DNA of 64,000 bases, taken from positions 124,001 to 188,000 of the forward strand of contig NZ_UPHT01000073.1 in assembly GCF_900566085.1 (NCBI RefSeq), in the 5' to 3' direction. The stretch's first letter is position 1. Each line of letters begins with the position of its first letter. Below are positions 7,815 through 16,922 of this stretch, piece by piece. The notes beneath the pieces are model-generated. The model saw nothing but the letters and a program-made list of their open reading frames with translations. It made no database searches and was not told the origin of the DNA. The position numbers and the translations under genes are program-made. Origin of the DNA: Mycobacterium attenuatum (GTDB lineage Bacteria > Actinomycetota > Actinomycetes > Mycobacteriales > Mycobacteriaceae).

Positions 7815-8399
7815 TGATTTCTACCTTTCGTGAGCTACCCAGGACGCCGACTGCCCGATGGTCAGCAACAGCTAACAATTTAACATCCGCCTGCGTCTGG
7901 ATGGCAAACTTTTGCAAGGTTCCGGACCCGCGAATCAGGGACGAATTGCTGCCTGGCGAAAAGCCGCCTCCCGCCCGGGTTAGGTACAGATTCGCGATAC
8001 GCGCAGCCTGCCTCGCGACCCCTCGGTCGCCGGCTTCCATACCGTGACATTTCGTGTTGCGGGACATGGCCCACTGGCCCGACGTTGGCAATCGCCGGCT
8101 CGCGGGATTCATCGGACGACTCGCAACCTGGCTTGCCGGCTGAGGGTGGTGAAGCCGGGCCACGCTGACGACTGAACATCTCAAGCAACAGCGCCGTCGC
8201 CTCTAGCCCAGCTGTGCCGGCGTCCAGCCACGTGCCTCGATAACGGTCAGCGACGCCTCGATACGCCCGTAGGGGCAAGACTCGGGCGTGCAGGACTTGC
8301 AACTCATCGTGCCCGCCCGTCAATCTCGGCGGCAGCTTCGAGCAGCGCGGCGGCCGGCTCGCGCGCTTGGTCAGAATAAAGCTGGTCGTCCGGTCATGG
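7815..8399. other. Accessory spacer between the PE gene and the broken membrane-protein gene
   Basis: About 585 bases without a confidently supported gene. The PE gene's ribosome-binding site and presumably its promoter lie at the left end. The minus strand contains overlapping short frames. One, ending at 8305 (...PAAALLEAAAEIDGRAR), overlaps by 4 nt (ATGA) the small frame at 8203-8307; this looks like the tail of a lost gene followed by a small gene. I see no inverted repeats or transposase motifs. Base composition is mixed and unlike the flanking biotin genes. Confidence 0.4.
8203..8307 (-). CDS. Possible small Cys-rich protein (34 residues)
   Basis: The frame begins MSCKSCTPESCPYGRIEASL and ends GWTPAQLG. 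It has a C-x2-C-x4-C pattern at residues 3, 6 and 11, which could bind metal, followed by a helix-like segment. Its ATG overlaps the stop of a truncated upstream frame by 4 nt (ATGA), a coupling arrangement that would be fortuitous in random sequence. Small, tightly packed genes of this kind are common in mycobacteriophages and mobile elements, and this interval is a mobile-element site in other mycobacteria. No family is recognised and it may be non-coding. Confidence 0.3.
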   Translation of the reverse strand: MSCKSCTPESCPYGRIEASLTVIEARGWTPAQLG

Positions 8400-8762
8400 C
8401 CCCAGACGACAACACCACGTTTCCGGCGCACCGTGGGCCGAGCCCGTCAGCCGGTCGGAGAAGTTGCGCCAGGTCGGTGACGACGAATAACTGTCGAACG
8501 CCGTGGAACCGAGCAGCACCGCCAGGATCATGACCACCCCTGGCGCACCGGCAGCGAGGGCAGATGGTCGAACGGGTTGCCCACCACTATTTGCGTGAGG
8601 ACGGAGCCTGCCAAAAAGGAGAAAGCCGCGAAAGAGCCATGCTGTAGACGCCGAACGGGTCCGCCCCGCGCCAGCCAGCGCTGGCCGCACAACCTGGCCC
8701 CGCTCACCAACACCACCGCGTAGACCAGTACCAGGTCCGCACGCCGGTCAGCGATGCCGAGT
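8400..8762 (-). pseudogene. Middle fragment of the broken multi-pass membrane protein gene, frameshifted
   Basis: Three minus-strand frames must be joined to read a continuous protein: [20 protein letters not shown] then RWLARG, shifting to [16 protein letters not shown], then VVGNPFDHLPSLPVR, then GVVMILAVLLGSTAFDSYSS and SPTWRNF. These are consecutive conserved blocks of the family whose C-terminus lies at 6212-6527, so at least two frameshifts and premature stops (TAG in the DPFG frame, TGA after PVR) have accumulated. About 40-50 residues between the two fragments are missing and are replaced by the PE gene, the spacer and the IS remnant. Upstream, 8780-8900 also encodes hydrophobic stretches on this strand that I cannot assign. 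Confidence 0.65.
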
Positions 8763-8923
8763 CCGGACTTCAGGCGTCATGGTGGTCACGCTCCGGGCTG
8801 TCAGGCCGGCACCATCGACATTGGCCCAATAACATCACGGTGCGCAAGCAAACGGTGACGGCGCCGATGCCCAGCACCGGGTGCCCCAGCATGCCCATAA
8901 GCTGGCGGGCCTACGCAGACCGT

Positions 8924-8946
8924 TACCCTAGCCTGAACACCGTTTG
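8924..8946 (+). promoter_or_regulatory. Putative bioB promoter with a BioQ-like operator
   Basis: TACCCT (8924-8929) fits a -10 box. Directly over the expected transcription start lies TGAACACCGTTTG (8934-8946), an imperfect inverted repeat (TGAAC...GTTTG). BioQ, a TetR-family repressor described for biotin genes in mycobacteria, recognises a short palindrome with TGAAC-type half-sites; I recall this only approximately, so the assignment is tentative. A repressor bound here would block initiation. The bioB mRNA would have a leader of about 105 nt. Confidence 0.4.
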
Positions 8947-9043
8947 CTTCCGGCCGCGCGTGCCCGTGCGGCCGGAAGTGGGCCAGAGACTAGCTGCGGG
9001 TCCGCACACCCGGACACGACAAGATGATGCAGGGGAGCACCTG

Positions 9044-10105
9044 GTGACTCACGCGCCGATTCGACCGACGACCGACGCCGGCCAGCATGGCGTGTCCGAC
9101 GCGGACATTCCGGCCGACATTTTGGCCGAGGCTCGGCAGCAGGTGCTCGAGCGTGGTGAGGGTCTGACCCAGGCCCAGGTGCTGCAGGTGCTGCAGCTGC
9201 CCGACGACCGGCTCGAGGAGCTGTTGGGGCTGGCGCACGAGGTGCGGATGCGGTGGTGCGGCCCCGACGTCGAGGTGGAAGGCATCATCAGCCTGAAGAC
9301 CGGCGGTTGCCCGGAGGACTGTCATTTCTGCTCGCAGTCGGGCCTCTTCACATCGCCGGTGCGCAGCGCCTGGCTCGACATTCCCAGCCTGGTCGAAGCG
9401 GCCAAGCAGACCGCCAAGACCGGTGCCACCGAGTTCTGCATCGTGGCCGCGGTCCGCGGGCCCGACAACAGGCTGCTGGCCCAGGTCGCGGCGGGCATCG
9501 AGGCGATTCGCAACGAAGTCGAGATCAACATCGCCTGCTCGCTGGGCATGTTGACCGCCGAGCAGGTTGAGCAGCTGTCGGCGATGGGCGTGCACCGTTA
9601 CAACCACAATCTGGAGACCGCTCGCTCCTACTTCACCCACGTCGTCACCACGCACACCTGGGAGGAGCGGTGGCAGACGCTCACGATGGTGCGTGACGCC
9701 GGCATGGAGGTGTGCTGTGGAGGCATCCTCGGCATGGGCGAGACGTTGGAGCAGCGGGCCGAATTCGCGGCCAACCTGGCCGAGCTGAACCCCGACGAGG
9801 TGCCGTTGAACTTCCTCAACCCGCGGCCGGGAACCCCCTTCGGTGATTTGGAGGTGCTGCCGGTCAGCGAAGCGCTCAAGGCCGTGGGTGCCTTCCGGCT
9901 GGCGCTGCCGCGCACGATGCTGCGTTTCGCCGGTGGCCGCGAGATCACCCTGGGCGATCTCGGTGCCAGACGCGGGATTCTGGGCGGCATCAACGCGGTG
10001 ATCGTCGGCAACTACCTGACCACCCTGGGCCGCCCTGCCGAGGCCGACCTGCAACTGCTGGACGACCTGCAGATGCCGATCAAGGCCCTCAACGCCACCC
10101 TGTGA
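9044..10105 (+). CDS. bioB: Biotin synthase (BioB)
   Basis: A radical-SAM enzyme that inserts sulphur into dethiobiotin. The 353-residue protein carries [14 protein letters not shown], the C-x3-C-x2-C ligands of the SAM-binding [4Fe-4S] cluster. Conserved cysteines for the sacrificial cluster appear in [19 protein letters not shown] and [10 protein letters not shown]. The YNHNLET and [12 protein letters not shown] motifs are intact. I chose the GTG at 9044 because AGGGGAG lies at 9031-9037, 6 nt upstream; the frame extends further upstream without a ribosome-binding site. BsaP, encoded 13 nt downstream, is its accessory protein in mycobacteria. Confidence 0.97.
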   Translation: MTHAPIRPTTDAGQHGVSDADIPADILAEARQQVLERGEGLTQAQVLQVLQLPDDRLEELLGLAHEVRMRWCGPDVEVEGIISLKTGGCPEDCHFCSQSGLFTSPVRSAWLDIPSLVEAAKQTAKTGATEFCIVAAVRGPDNRLLAQVAAGIEAIRNEVEINIACSLGMLTAEQVEQLSAMGVHRYNHNLETARSYFTHVVTTHTWEERWQTLTMVRDAGMEVCCGGILGMGETLEQRAEFAANLAELNPDEVPLNFLNPRPGTPFGDLEVLPVSEALKAVGAFRLALPRTMLRFAGGREITLGDLGARRGILGGINAVIVGNYLTTLGRPAEADLQLLDDLQMPIKALNATL

Positions 10106-10118
10106 GCAGGCAGCACAT

Positions 10119-10346
10119 ATGGTCGACACGCTGGGCGATCCGGTCGGTGGTGGCGTCTACAACGTATACACCGGGCAACCGGCGGGCACGGCCACCCCAA
10201 CCGCTGCCCAGTTGGGCCTCGAGCCGCCGCGGTTCTGCGCGGAGTGCGGCCGGCGAATGATCGTGCAAGTTCGTCCCGATGGCTGGCGGGCACAATGTTC
10301 CCGCCACGGACAGGTGGATTCGTCCGACCTGGAGACGCGGCGGTGA
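10119..10346 (+). CDS. bsaP: Biotin synthase auxiliary protein (BsaP, Rv1590-like)
   Basis: A 75-residue protein starting [19 protein letters not shown]. Its C-terminal half holds [20 protein letters not shown] followed by QCSRHG, so C-x2-C and C-x2-H pairs that could bind metal or an Fe-S cluster. Position and sequence match Rv1590, recently described as a small protein that mycobacterial BioB needs for turnover. It lies 13 nt after bioB, and its stop overlaps the next gene's GTG start by 4 nt (GTGA), so bioB-bsaP-DUF2567 are co-transcribed. Confidence 0.88.
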   Translation: MVDTLGDPVGGGVYNVYTGQPAGTATPTAAQLGLEPPRFCAECGRRMIVQVRPDGWRAQCSRHGQVDSSDLETRR

Positions 10347-11008
10347 CGGGCGAATCTGTGCCGCAGGCTGTCGCCGTCCCGGGGGCACCGCCAGCCGCTC
10401 GAACGTCCCGTAGAACCGCAGCCATCACGGTCTTGCTCGGCTTGTCGCTGACCGGTGTGGTGGTCGGTGCGCTGTGGGCCTGGGTAGCACCACCGATCCA
10501 TGCGGTGGTGGCGATGACGCGTGCGGGCGAGCGGGTGCACGACTATCTGGGCGAAGAATCGCAGAATTTCTTCATCGCGCCGTTCCTGATGCTCGGACTG
10601 TTGGGTGTGGTGGCGGTGGTGGCTGCGGTGCTGGTGTGGCAGTGCCGCGGATCCCGGGGGCCGGGGATGGTCGTCACGCTGTCGGCGGGGCTGGCCAGCG
10701 CCGCGGCGGTGGCGACGGCGGTGGGGGCGTTGCTGGTTCGGTTGCGCTACGGCGCACTGGACTTCGACACCGTGGCGCTGGCAAGCGGGGAGCATTCGCT
10801 GACATACGTCACGCAGGCGCCTCCGGTGTTCTTTGCCCGCCGGCCGTGGCTGGTGGCGGCCACACTGCTGTCGCCGGCGGCCACCGCGTCACTGGTCTAC
10901 GCGATGATCGCGGCCGGAACGGCGCGTGACGACTTGGGCCGCTATGCCGGCATAGGGCAGGCCTCGAACGCGCCGGTGGAGCCGGTGTCCGAAGCCGGGG
11001 TGTCTTGA
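10343..11008 (+). CDS. DUF2567-type membrane protein (Rv1591-like)
   Basis: A 221-residue protein with four predicted membrane helices, around residues 30-52, 75-100, 105-130 and 170-195. A loop between helices 1 and 2 contains [17 protein letters not shown]. The GTG at 10343 overlaps the bsaP stop (GTGA) and gives the same length as Rv1591. Function is unknown. Its place at the end of the bioB operon suggests, without proof, a link to biotin, dethiobiotin or membrane traffic. Confidence 0.82.
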   Translation: MTGESVPQAVAVPGAPPAARTSRRTAAITVLLGLSLTGVVVGALWAWVAPPIHAVVAMTRAGERVHDYLGEESQNFFIAPFLMLGLLGVVAVVAAVLVWQCRGSRGPGMVVTLSAGLASAAAVATAVGALLVRLRYGALDFDTVALASGEHSLTYVTQAPPVFFARRPWLVAATLLSPAATASLVYAMIAAGTARDDLGRYAGIGQASNAPVEPVSEAGVS

Positions 11009-11014
11009 CCCTGG

Positions 11015-12355
11015 TCAGAGCGGCCGACGGTGGACTTTACGTCCGGTGATCACTTTGGCAGCAATGACGGCGAGGCGGGCCATGCCGGCATAGGTCATCG
11101 GGTTGAAGATCGTCGGCCAGGTAGTCCGGATCAGATGTTCGCTCAGCGGCCGCCCGGCGAATCGGTCGGTGAGCCAGCGCAGGGTCATCGGAGCCGACAA
11201 TGGGTGCAGCACCATGTGCTCGTTGAAGGCATCCCGATGGTAGGTGACGTTGGCGCCGCCCGCCGAATACGCCTCGGCCAGCGCGTCGATATCGTCGACG
11301 TCGATGAGGTAGTCGTGGACCGCCTGCACGATCAGGACCGGTGGTGCCGGTACCGCGGCACCGAGCTTGATGTCCTGGAAGACGTGCACGATCTCGGGGG
11401 TGGACAGGACGTCCTCGAGCGGCTCGTCCAAATAGTCGCCCAAGTTCTTGTTCGCCGTGCGGATGACCGCCTCGATGGTCGTCATCCCCTCCAGCCGCTT
11501 GAGTAGGTCGATGCCCGCGTCGTTGGCGTGTTGTTTGATCACCCCGTCCAGGCCGGGGTAGGTGTGTGCGAGCGCAGCGACCACCAGCGAGGGCAGACCT
11601 GCGAGCAGGGTGCCGTTGAGCCGGCGGAAGGTGTTACCCAGGTCACCGACCGGTGATCCCAGCACCGCCCCGACGATGTCCAGCTCCGGCGCGTAGTCGC
11701 CGGACATTTCGGCGGCCCAGGCGCTCGCCAGGCCGCCGCCCGAGTAGCCCCATAGGCCGATCGGCGCCGACGGAGACAACCCGAGACGTTCCGAATTTAG
11801 GGCCGCACGGATGCCGTCCAGCACGCGATAGCCGGGCTCGTACGGCGCCCCCCAGAGTCCCCGTGTGCCTTCATGATCGGGCACCGAGACCGCCCAACCC
11901 TCGGCGACGGCGGCGGTGATCAGCAACAGCTCCAGCTGAGTCAATGAGCCCAGGCCCTTGGCCCGGCGCCGCAGCGCGTAGGACGGAAAGCAGCGAGAGG
12001 ATATGGCGTCGATCGCACACTGATACGACAAAAGCGGACAGGTCTGGCCAGGCGCGGCTTCGGCGGGCAGGATCACCGTGGTCGCCGTCGCCTCGGGGTT
12101 GCCGTTCATATCGGTCGTCCGGTACAGCAGCTGGGTCGCAGTGATGGATTGCGGTATCAGACCCAGAAACGCAAGCTCGACGTCGCGTGATCGCAGTACC
12201 GTTCCGGGTTCGGCGTGCTGGTAGCCCGCTGGCGGCTGGTAGAAGGGGTCATCGCACGGCAGCAGTGGGCGCACCTTGCGCTGCAACTCCTCATGCGAGG
12301 GCCGGCCGATCCATTCCGCGGCGCGCGCATCTGCCAGATTGCCGACGCTAACCAT
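11015..12355 (-). CDS. LIP-family secretory-type lipase/esterase (Rv1592c-like)
   Basis: A 446-residue alpha/beta hydrolase of the fungal-lipase-A-like LIP family. The nucleophile elbow is [17 protein letters not shown], the acid residue probably lies in [10 protein letters not shown], and the histidine in FNEHMVLH. The N-terminus lacks a clear signal peptide ([17 protein letters not shown]), so it may stay cell-associated or use another route. Length and position match Rv1592c, a lipase reported as induced by cell-wall drugs. It is convergent with the DUF2567 gene (6 nt apart) and preceded by a 309-base region with phased repeats. Confidence 0.88.
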   Translation of the reverse strand: MVSVGNLADARAAEWIGRPSHEELQRKVRPLLPCDDPFYQPPAGYQHAEPGTVLRSRDVELAFLGLIPQSITATQLLYRTTDMNGNPEATATTVILPAEAAPGQTCPLLSYQCAIDAISSRCFPSYALRRRAKGLGSLTQLELLLITAAVAEGWAVSVPDHEGTRGLWGAPYEPGYRVLDGIRAALNSERLGLSPSAPIGLWGYSGGGLASAWAAEMSGDYAPELDIVGAVLGSPVGDLGNTFRRLNGTLLAGLPSLVVAALAHTYPGLDGVIKQHANDAGIDLLKRLEGMTTIEAVIRTANKNLGDYLDEPLEDVLSTPEIVHVFQDIKLGAAVPAPPVLIVQAVHDYLIDVDDIDALAEAYSAGGANVTYHRDAFNEHMVLHPLSAPMTLRWLTDRFAGRPLSEHLIRTTWPTIFNPMTYAGMARLAVIAAKVITGRKVHRRPL

Positions 12356-12664
12356 CAGGCTCCCTTCTCGGCCTCGGCGTTTCGCGCATCAATCCGTCCC
12401 GGACCAGGAGACAGCGCAATTAGCCCAGTCATAGTCAGGCGCCGGCACCTCAAATGGCGGCCAGCGCCTCTTAGCTACCTCTTATATAGCCTTATTCAGC
12501 TCTTATGCAACTTACGGCATCGTCGGTCGCGGGAGCGACAAGGAGGCGGCGTGCCGCTCGTCACAGTCGGTGAACTGGGCAAATGAGAGCACCGTGCGCC
12601 CGCGATCCTGCCGACACGCCGAGCCGAAAACAGTCGAGTTTGTGGTGCCGCGGTCCGCGGCCAT
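12356..12664. other. Upstream region of the lipase gene with helically phased CTTA words
   Basis: 309 bases without a gene. CTTA occurs at 12470, 12481, 12491, 12502 and 12511, spaced 11, 10, 11 and 9 bases, so the words fall on one face of the helix. The stretch is far richer in A+T than its surroundings. It lies about 115-156 nt upstream of the lipase start. Such phasing fits either intrinsic DNA bending or direct-repeat half-sites of an OmpR/PhoB-type regulator. The rest, next to the nrtR stop, shows nothing I can name. Confidence 0.45.
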
Positions 12665-13387
12665 TCAGAGTTGGCCAGGAGGGCGCAACGCGGCGAATTC
12701 GTCGGTCACCCTCAGCTGAGAGTCGGTGAACCGGTACAGCGCCGCGGGGCGGCCGCCGCTGCGACCGGATTGGGCGACGGTACCGGTCTGCGTGATCACG
12801 TTGCGGCGTCCCAAGACACGCTGCAGGTTCGTCGCATCGACCTGATAACCCAAGGCGGCACCGTAGATGGCGCGCAGCGTGGACAACGCGAATTCTTTGG
12901 GAGCCAACGCAAAACCGATATTGGTATACGACATTTTGGCGACCAGCCGGGCGCGGGCATGGGCGACCATCGGGCCATGGTCGAAAGCCATCAGCGGCAG
13001 TGAATTCACCGGATGCCAGCGGGTATCTTCGGGCAACTCCGGGGTCGCGGGGGAGGGAACCAGCCCGAGGAAGGTCGACGCGATCACCCGAGTGCCCGGC
13101 ACCCGATGCGGATCGGAGAATACGGCCAGCTGTTCGAGATGGGACAGCTCACGCAGATCGACTTTCTCGGCCAGCTGGCGGCGAACTGAAGTTGTCAAAT
13201 CCTCGTCGTTGCGCAGCCGTCCCCCCGGAAGTGACCACGCGCCCTTCTGCGGGTCTCGGGCGCGTTGCCATAACAGCACGTTGAGCTGCGGCTTCTCGGC
13301 ACTCGACCGTTGCTCCCGGCCGACGGTGACCATGCGAACCTGGAATACGACGGCCAGCACTTCATGCGCGGTGTTACCATGGGGCAT
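12665..13387 (-). CDS. nrtR: NrtR-family NAD biosynthesis regulator (Nudix domain plus winged helix)
   Basis: A 240-residue protein with an N-terminal Nudix-like domain and a C-terminal winged helix. The Nudix box is degenerate: [20 protein letters not shown] keeps the G...E spacing but lacks the REUxEE glutamates for catalysis. This is typical of NrtR, which senses ADP-ribose-type ligands. The C-terminus ([18 protein letters not shown], then [10 protein letters not shown]) is the DNA-binding part. It is divergent from nadABC with a perfect inverted repeat touching its start codon, so it probably represses nadABC and itself. Mycobacterial NrtR acting on nadABC is established in M. smegmatis. 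The ATG at 13387 is chosen because the frame upstream runs through the operator. Confidence 0.88.
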   Translation of the reverse strand: MPHGNTAHEVLAVVFQVRMVTVGREQRSSAEKPQLNVLLWQRARDPQKGAWSLPGGRLRNDEDLTTSVRRQLAEKVDLRELSHLEQLAVFSDPHRVPGTRVIASTFLGLVPSPATPELPEDTRWHPVNSLPLMAFDHGPMVAHARARLVAKMSYTNIGFALAPKEFALSTLRAIYGAALGYQVDATNLQRVLGRRNVITQTGTVAQSGRSGGRPAALYRFTDSQLRVTDEFAALRPPGQL

Positions 13388-13410
13388 GTTTTCGATTGTA
13401 AGTCGAAAAC
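13388..13410. promoter_or_regulatory. NrtR-type operator between nrtR and nadA
   Basis: A perfect inverted repeat: GTTTTCGA (13388-13395), a 7-base spacer TTGTAAG, and TCGAAAAC (13403-13410). It abuts the nrtR start codon at 13387 and ends 23 nt before the nadA GTG. One bound dimer could therefore block both divergent transcripts. Only its place between nrtR and nadABC ties it to NrtR. Confidence 0.82.
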
Positions 13411-13433
13411 CTGCTGGCGTGAAAGGAGCCGCA

Positions 13434-14492
13434 GTGACGGTCTTGAGTCGCATGGACACGCTCGGCACCGGCATCACCGACATGACCGCCCGGATCACTG
13501 ATACGCCAACCGGCTATACCGGGGTCGAGGGCGACGTGCGGTGGGCCGCGGAAGTGCGCCGATTGGCACGATTACGCGGAGCCACGATACTGGCCCACAA
13601 TTATCAGCTCCCCGCCATTCAAGACGTCGCCGACCATATCGGGGATTCACTGGCGCTGTCGCGTATCGCCGCCGATGCGCCCGAAGACACCATTGTTTTC
13701 TGCGGCGTGCACTTCATGGCTGAGACTGCCAAGATCCTCAGCCCGCACAAGACGGTGCTGATTCCCGATCAACGGGCCGGCTGCTCTCTGGCCGAGTCCA
13801 TTACTGCTGACGAATTGCGTGCCTGGAAGGCTGAGCACCCCGGCGCGGTCGTCGTCTCCTATGTCAACACCACAGCCGAAGTGAAGGCGCTCACCGATAT
13901 CTGCTGCACGTCGTCGAACGCAGTCGACGTGGTCGCGTCCATCGAACCTGATCGCGAGGTGCTGTTCTGCCCGGACCAATTTCTGGGCGCACACGTGCGC
14001 CGCGTCACCGGCCGCCAGAATTTGCACGTATGGGCCGGCGAATGCCATGTGCACGCCGGGATCAACGGTGAAGAGCTCACCGACCAGGCGCGCGCCAATC
14101 CCGACTCGGAGCTGTTCGTACACCCCGAATGTGGCTGCGCTACGTCAGCGCTCTACCTGGCCGGCGAAGGCGCTTTCCCGCAAGAGCGGGTGAAGATCCT
14201 GTCCACCGGCGGCATGCTCGACGCAGCCCGCCGAACCCGTGCCCGCAAGGTGCTGGTGGCTACCGAGGTCGGCATGCTGCACCAGTTGCGCAGGGCGGCA
14301 CCGGAAGTCGAATTCCAGGCGGTTAACGATCGTGCGTCGTGCAAGTACATGAAGATGATCACGCCCGCGGCTTTGCTGCGTTGTCTGGTGGAAGGGGCCG
14401 ACGAAGTCGACGTCGATCCCGACGTCGCGGCAGCGGGCCGGCGCAGTGTCCAGCGGATGATCGCAATCGGTCAGCCCGGCGGTGGCGAATGA
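13434..14492 (+). CDS. nadA: Quinolinate synthase (NadA)
   Basis: NadA condenses iminoaspartate with dihydroxyacetone phosphate to quinolinate, using a [4Fe-4S] cluster. The 352-residue product shows [20 protein letters not shown], the cluster cysteines in [20 protein letters not shown] and [10 protein letters not shown], and the conserved [21 protein letters not shown] (13421-13428) precedes the GTG at 13434 by 5 nt. The last four bases overlap the nadB start (ATGA). It is the first gene of nadA-nadB-nadC, which makes nicotinate mononucleotide from aspartate. Confidence 0.97.
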   Translation: MTVLSRMDTLGTGITDMTARITDTPTGYTGVEGDVRWAAEVRRLARLRGATILAHNYQLPAIQDVADHIGDSLALSRIAADAPEDTIVFCGVHFMAETAKILSPHKTVLIPDQRAGCSLAESITADELRAWKAEHPGAVVVSYVNTTAEVKALTDICCTSSNAVDVVASIEPDREVLFCPDQFLGAHVRRVTGRQNLHVWAGECHVHAGINGEELTDQARANPDSELFVHPECGCATSALYLAGEGAFPQERVKILSTGGMLDAARRTRARKVLVATEVGMLHQLRRAAPEVEFQAVNDRASCKYMKMITPAALLRCLVEGADEVDVDPDVAAAGRRSVQRMIAIGQPGGGE

Positions 14493-16063
14493 GGACCGCG
14501 CCCGCCTGGCGCGGTGCGGTCGACGTCGTTGTCATCGGCACTGGCGTGGCCGGCTTGGCCGCCGCGCTGGCGGCCCATCGTGCGGGCCGCAGTGTCGTGG
14601 TGCTCAACAAGGCGGCTCAGCGAATCGGGGTGACCGCGACACACTACGCGCAAGGCGGCATCGCGGTGGTATTGCCGAACACCGACGATTCCGTCGAGGC
14701 ACACGTTGCCGACACACTGGCTGCGGGGGCCGGGTTGTGCGACGCCGGCGCGGTGCACTCGATCGTCGCCGACGGCTACCGGGCGTTGACCGAACTCGTC
14801 GGCGACGGGGCGCGGTTCGACGAAACATCGGCTGGCCGTTGGGCACTCACGCGCGAAGGCGGCCACTCCCGGCGACGCATCGTGCATGCCGGCGGCGATG
14901 CCACCGGTGCCGAGGTCCAGCGAGCGCTCAACTACGCGGCTGGCGCACTGGACGTCCGCCCCAGTCATGTGGCGATGCGGGTGCTTCACGACGACGCCGC
15001 GGTGACCGGCGTCTTGGCGCTCAGCCCGGACGGCGTCGGGATCATCAGCGCTCCGTCGGTCATCCTGGCCACCGGCGGGCTCGGGCACTTGTACAGCGCG
15101 ACCACCAACCCCGACGGCTCGACCGCGGACGGGATCGCCCTGGCCTTGTGGGCTGGTGTGGCGGTCAGCGACCTCGAGTTCATCCAATTCCATCCGACGA
15201 TGCTCTACGCGGCGGGCGGCGGCGGCCGACGGCCGCTGATCAGCGAGGCAGTGCGCGGTGAAGGCGCGAAATTGCTGGACCGCCAAGGTCATTCGATCAC
15301 CGAGGGTGTTCATCCGATGGGCGACTTGGCGCCCCGGGATGTCGTGGCGGCGGCGATCGATGCACGGATGAGGGCCACCGGCGACCCGTGCGTCTACCTC
15401 GACGCGCGCGGCATCGATGGCTTCGAATCGCGGTTCCCGACCGTCACCGCCTCCTGCCGTGCCGCCGGTATCGACCCGGTTCGCCAGCCGATCCCGGTCG
15501 TCCCGGGGGCGCATTACAGCTGCGGAGGCGTCGTCACCGACGTGTCCGGGCAGACCGAACTACCGGGGCTGTTCGCCGCCGGCGAGGTTGCCCGCACCGG
15601 GATGCACGGCGCCAACCGGCTGGCCTCCAACAGCCTGCTCGAAGGCCTTGTGGTCGGTGGCCGGGCCGGAAAGGCTGCGGCCGCGCATGCGGCGGTGGTC
15701 GGGCGGTGCGATGCGACGTTGCCAGAGCCCATCCTGCACACCGCGCCGCAGCGTGCCGACTTACAACGCGCGATGAGCCGCGAGGCATCGGTGGTGCGCA
15801 GCACCGACGGGTTGCAACGGCTGTCGGTATCGCTGACCGGGCTGATGCGCACGGTCACGTGCCGACGCGATTTCGAAGACATATCGCTGGCGGTTGCCGC
15901 GCGCGTAGTGACTGCCGCCGCGCTGGCGCGCACCGAAAGCCGCGGTTGTCACCATCGCGCCGAGTACCCGGACGCCGCCCCCGAACAGGCCCGCAGCATC
16001 CTGGTTCGGCTGGCCGACGACCACCACCCGGCGGGTGTGCCGGCGTTGGCGGCGGTGGGTTGA
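14489..16063 (+). CDS. nadB: L-aspartate oxidase (NadB)
   Basis: A flavoprotein that oxidises L-aspartate to iminoaspartate for NadA. The 524 residues start with the FAD-binding dinucleotide motif [20 protein letters not shown]. Active-site blocks follow: [51 protein letters not shown] and [15 protein letters not shown]. The ATG at 14489 overlaps the nadA stop. The stop overlaps the nadC ATG by one base. Family length and order are as expected. Confidence 0.96.
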   Translation: MRTAPAWRGAVDVVVIGTGVAGLAAALAAHRAGRSVVVLNKAAQRIGVTATHYAQGGIAVVLPNTDDSVEAHVADTLAAGAGLCDAGAVHSIVADGYRALTELVGDGARFDETSAGRWALTREGGHSRRRIVHAGGDATGAEVQRALNYAAGALDVRPSHVAMRVLHDDAAVTGVLALSPDGVGIISAPSVILATGGLGHLYSATTNPDGSTADGIALALWAGVAVSDLEFIQFHPTMLYAAGGGGRRPLISEAVRGEGAKLLDRQGHSITEGVHPMGDLAPRDVVAAAIDARMRATGDPCVYLDARGIDGFESRFPTVTASCRAAGIDPVRQPIPVVPGAHYSCGGVVTDVSGQTELPGLFAAGEVARTGMHGANRLASNSLLEGLVVGGRAGKAAAAHAAVVGRCDATLPEPILHTAPQRADLQRAMSREASVVRSTDGLQRLSVSLTGLMRTVTCRRDFEDISLAVAARVVTAAALARTESRGCHHRAEYPDAAPEQARSILVRLADDHHPAGVPALAAVG

Positions 16064-16920
16064 TGAAGCTGTCCGACTGCGAACGAGAAGCCGCTCGGCA
16101 GATCATCCGGCGCGGACTCGAGGAAGACTTGAACTTCGGGCCGGACGTCACCACGATGGCGACGGTGCCCGCCGGAGCGGCGGCCACAGCGTCGATGGTT
16201 CCCCGGGAAGTCGGCGTGGTCGCGGGAGTGGACGTCGCGTTGATGGTGCTGGACGAGGTGATCGGCCAAGACGGCTACCGGGTGCTCGACCGTGTCGACG
16301 ACGGCGCCCGGCTGCAACCGGGCGAGCCACTGCTGACCCTGCGCGCCGACGTCCGAGGATTGTTGACCGCCGAACGCACCATGCTCAATCTGGTCTGCCA
16401 CATGTCCGGAATCGCCACTGCGACCGCGGCTTGGGTCGACGCGGTGCACGGCACCGGTGCCAAGATCCGCGACACCCGCAAGACCTTGCCGGGCCTGCGC
16501 GTACTGCAGAAATATGCGGTGCGCGTCGGCGGTGGGGTCAACCACCGAATGGGTCTGGGGGATGCGGCGCTGATCAAGGACAATCACGTTGCCGCCGCGG
16601 GATCGGTGGTAGAGGCGTTGCGCGCGGTGCGCACTGCCGCGCCCGAGCTGCCGTGCGAGGTGGAAGTCGACTCGCTCGAGCAACTCGATGCGGTGTTGCC
16701 CGAAAAGCCCGAATTGATCTTGCTGGACAACTTTCCCGTGTGGCAGACCCAGATGGCAGTGCAACGTCGGGATGCACGTGCACCCAATGTTCTGCTCGAG
16801 TCGTCCGGCGGGCTCAGCCTCGAGACGGCCGCGACCTACGCCCGAACCGGGGTGGACTACCTGGCGGTGGGGGCGCTGACACACTCGGTGCGCGTCCTCG
16901 ACATCGGTTTGGATATGTAG
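16063..16920 (+). CDS. nadC: Nicotinate-nucleotide pyrophosphorylase (NadC)
   Basis: NadC (quinolinate phosphoribosyltransferase) converts quinolinate and PRPP to nicotinate mononucleotide and CO2. The 285-residue protein has the family marks: LNFGPDVTTMATVP at the N-terminus, AERTMLNLVCHMSGIATATA, RDTRKTLPGLRVLQKYAV (quinolinate and PRPP contacts), ALIKDNHV, CEVEVDSLEQ and LLDNFPVW. The ATG overlaps the nadB stop (TGATG). It ends two bases from the stop of the convergent tetR gene. Confidence 0.96.
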   Translation: MKLSDCEREAARQIIRRGLEEDLNFGPDVTTMATVPAGAAATASMVPREVGVVAGVDVALMVLDEVIGQDGYRVLDRVDDGARLQPGEPLLTLRADVRGLLTAERTMLNLVCHMSGIATATAAWVDAVHGTGAKIRDTRKTLPGLRVLQKYAVRVGGGVNHRMGLGDAALIKDNHVAAAGSVVEALRAVRTAAPELPCEVEVDSLEQLDAVLPEKPELILLDNFPVWQTQMAVQRRDARAPNVLLESSGGLSLETAATYARTGVDYLAVGALTHSVRVLDIGLDM

Positions 16921-16922
16921 GT

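Noticed and set aside
6212..9043. phiRv1 prophage or REP13E12 repeat, expected here from M. tuberculosis
   Set aside because: No integrase, capsid or 13E12-type (HNH) protein is encoded in the interval; only the PE gene, IS1380 pieces and a decayed membrane gene are seen.
8990..10129. A 379-codon minus-strand frame opposite bioB
   Set aside because: bioB is unmistakable on the plus strand, and this frame has no recognisable domain or ribosome-binding site.
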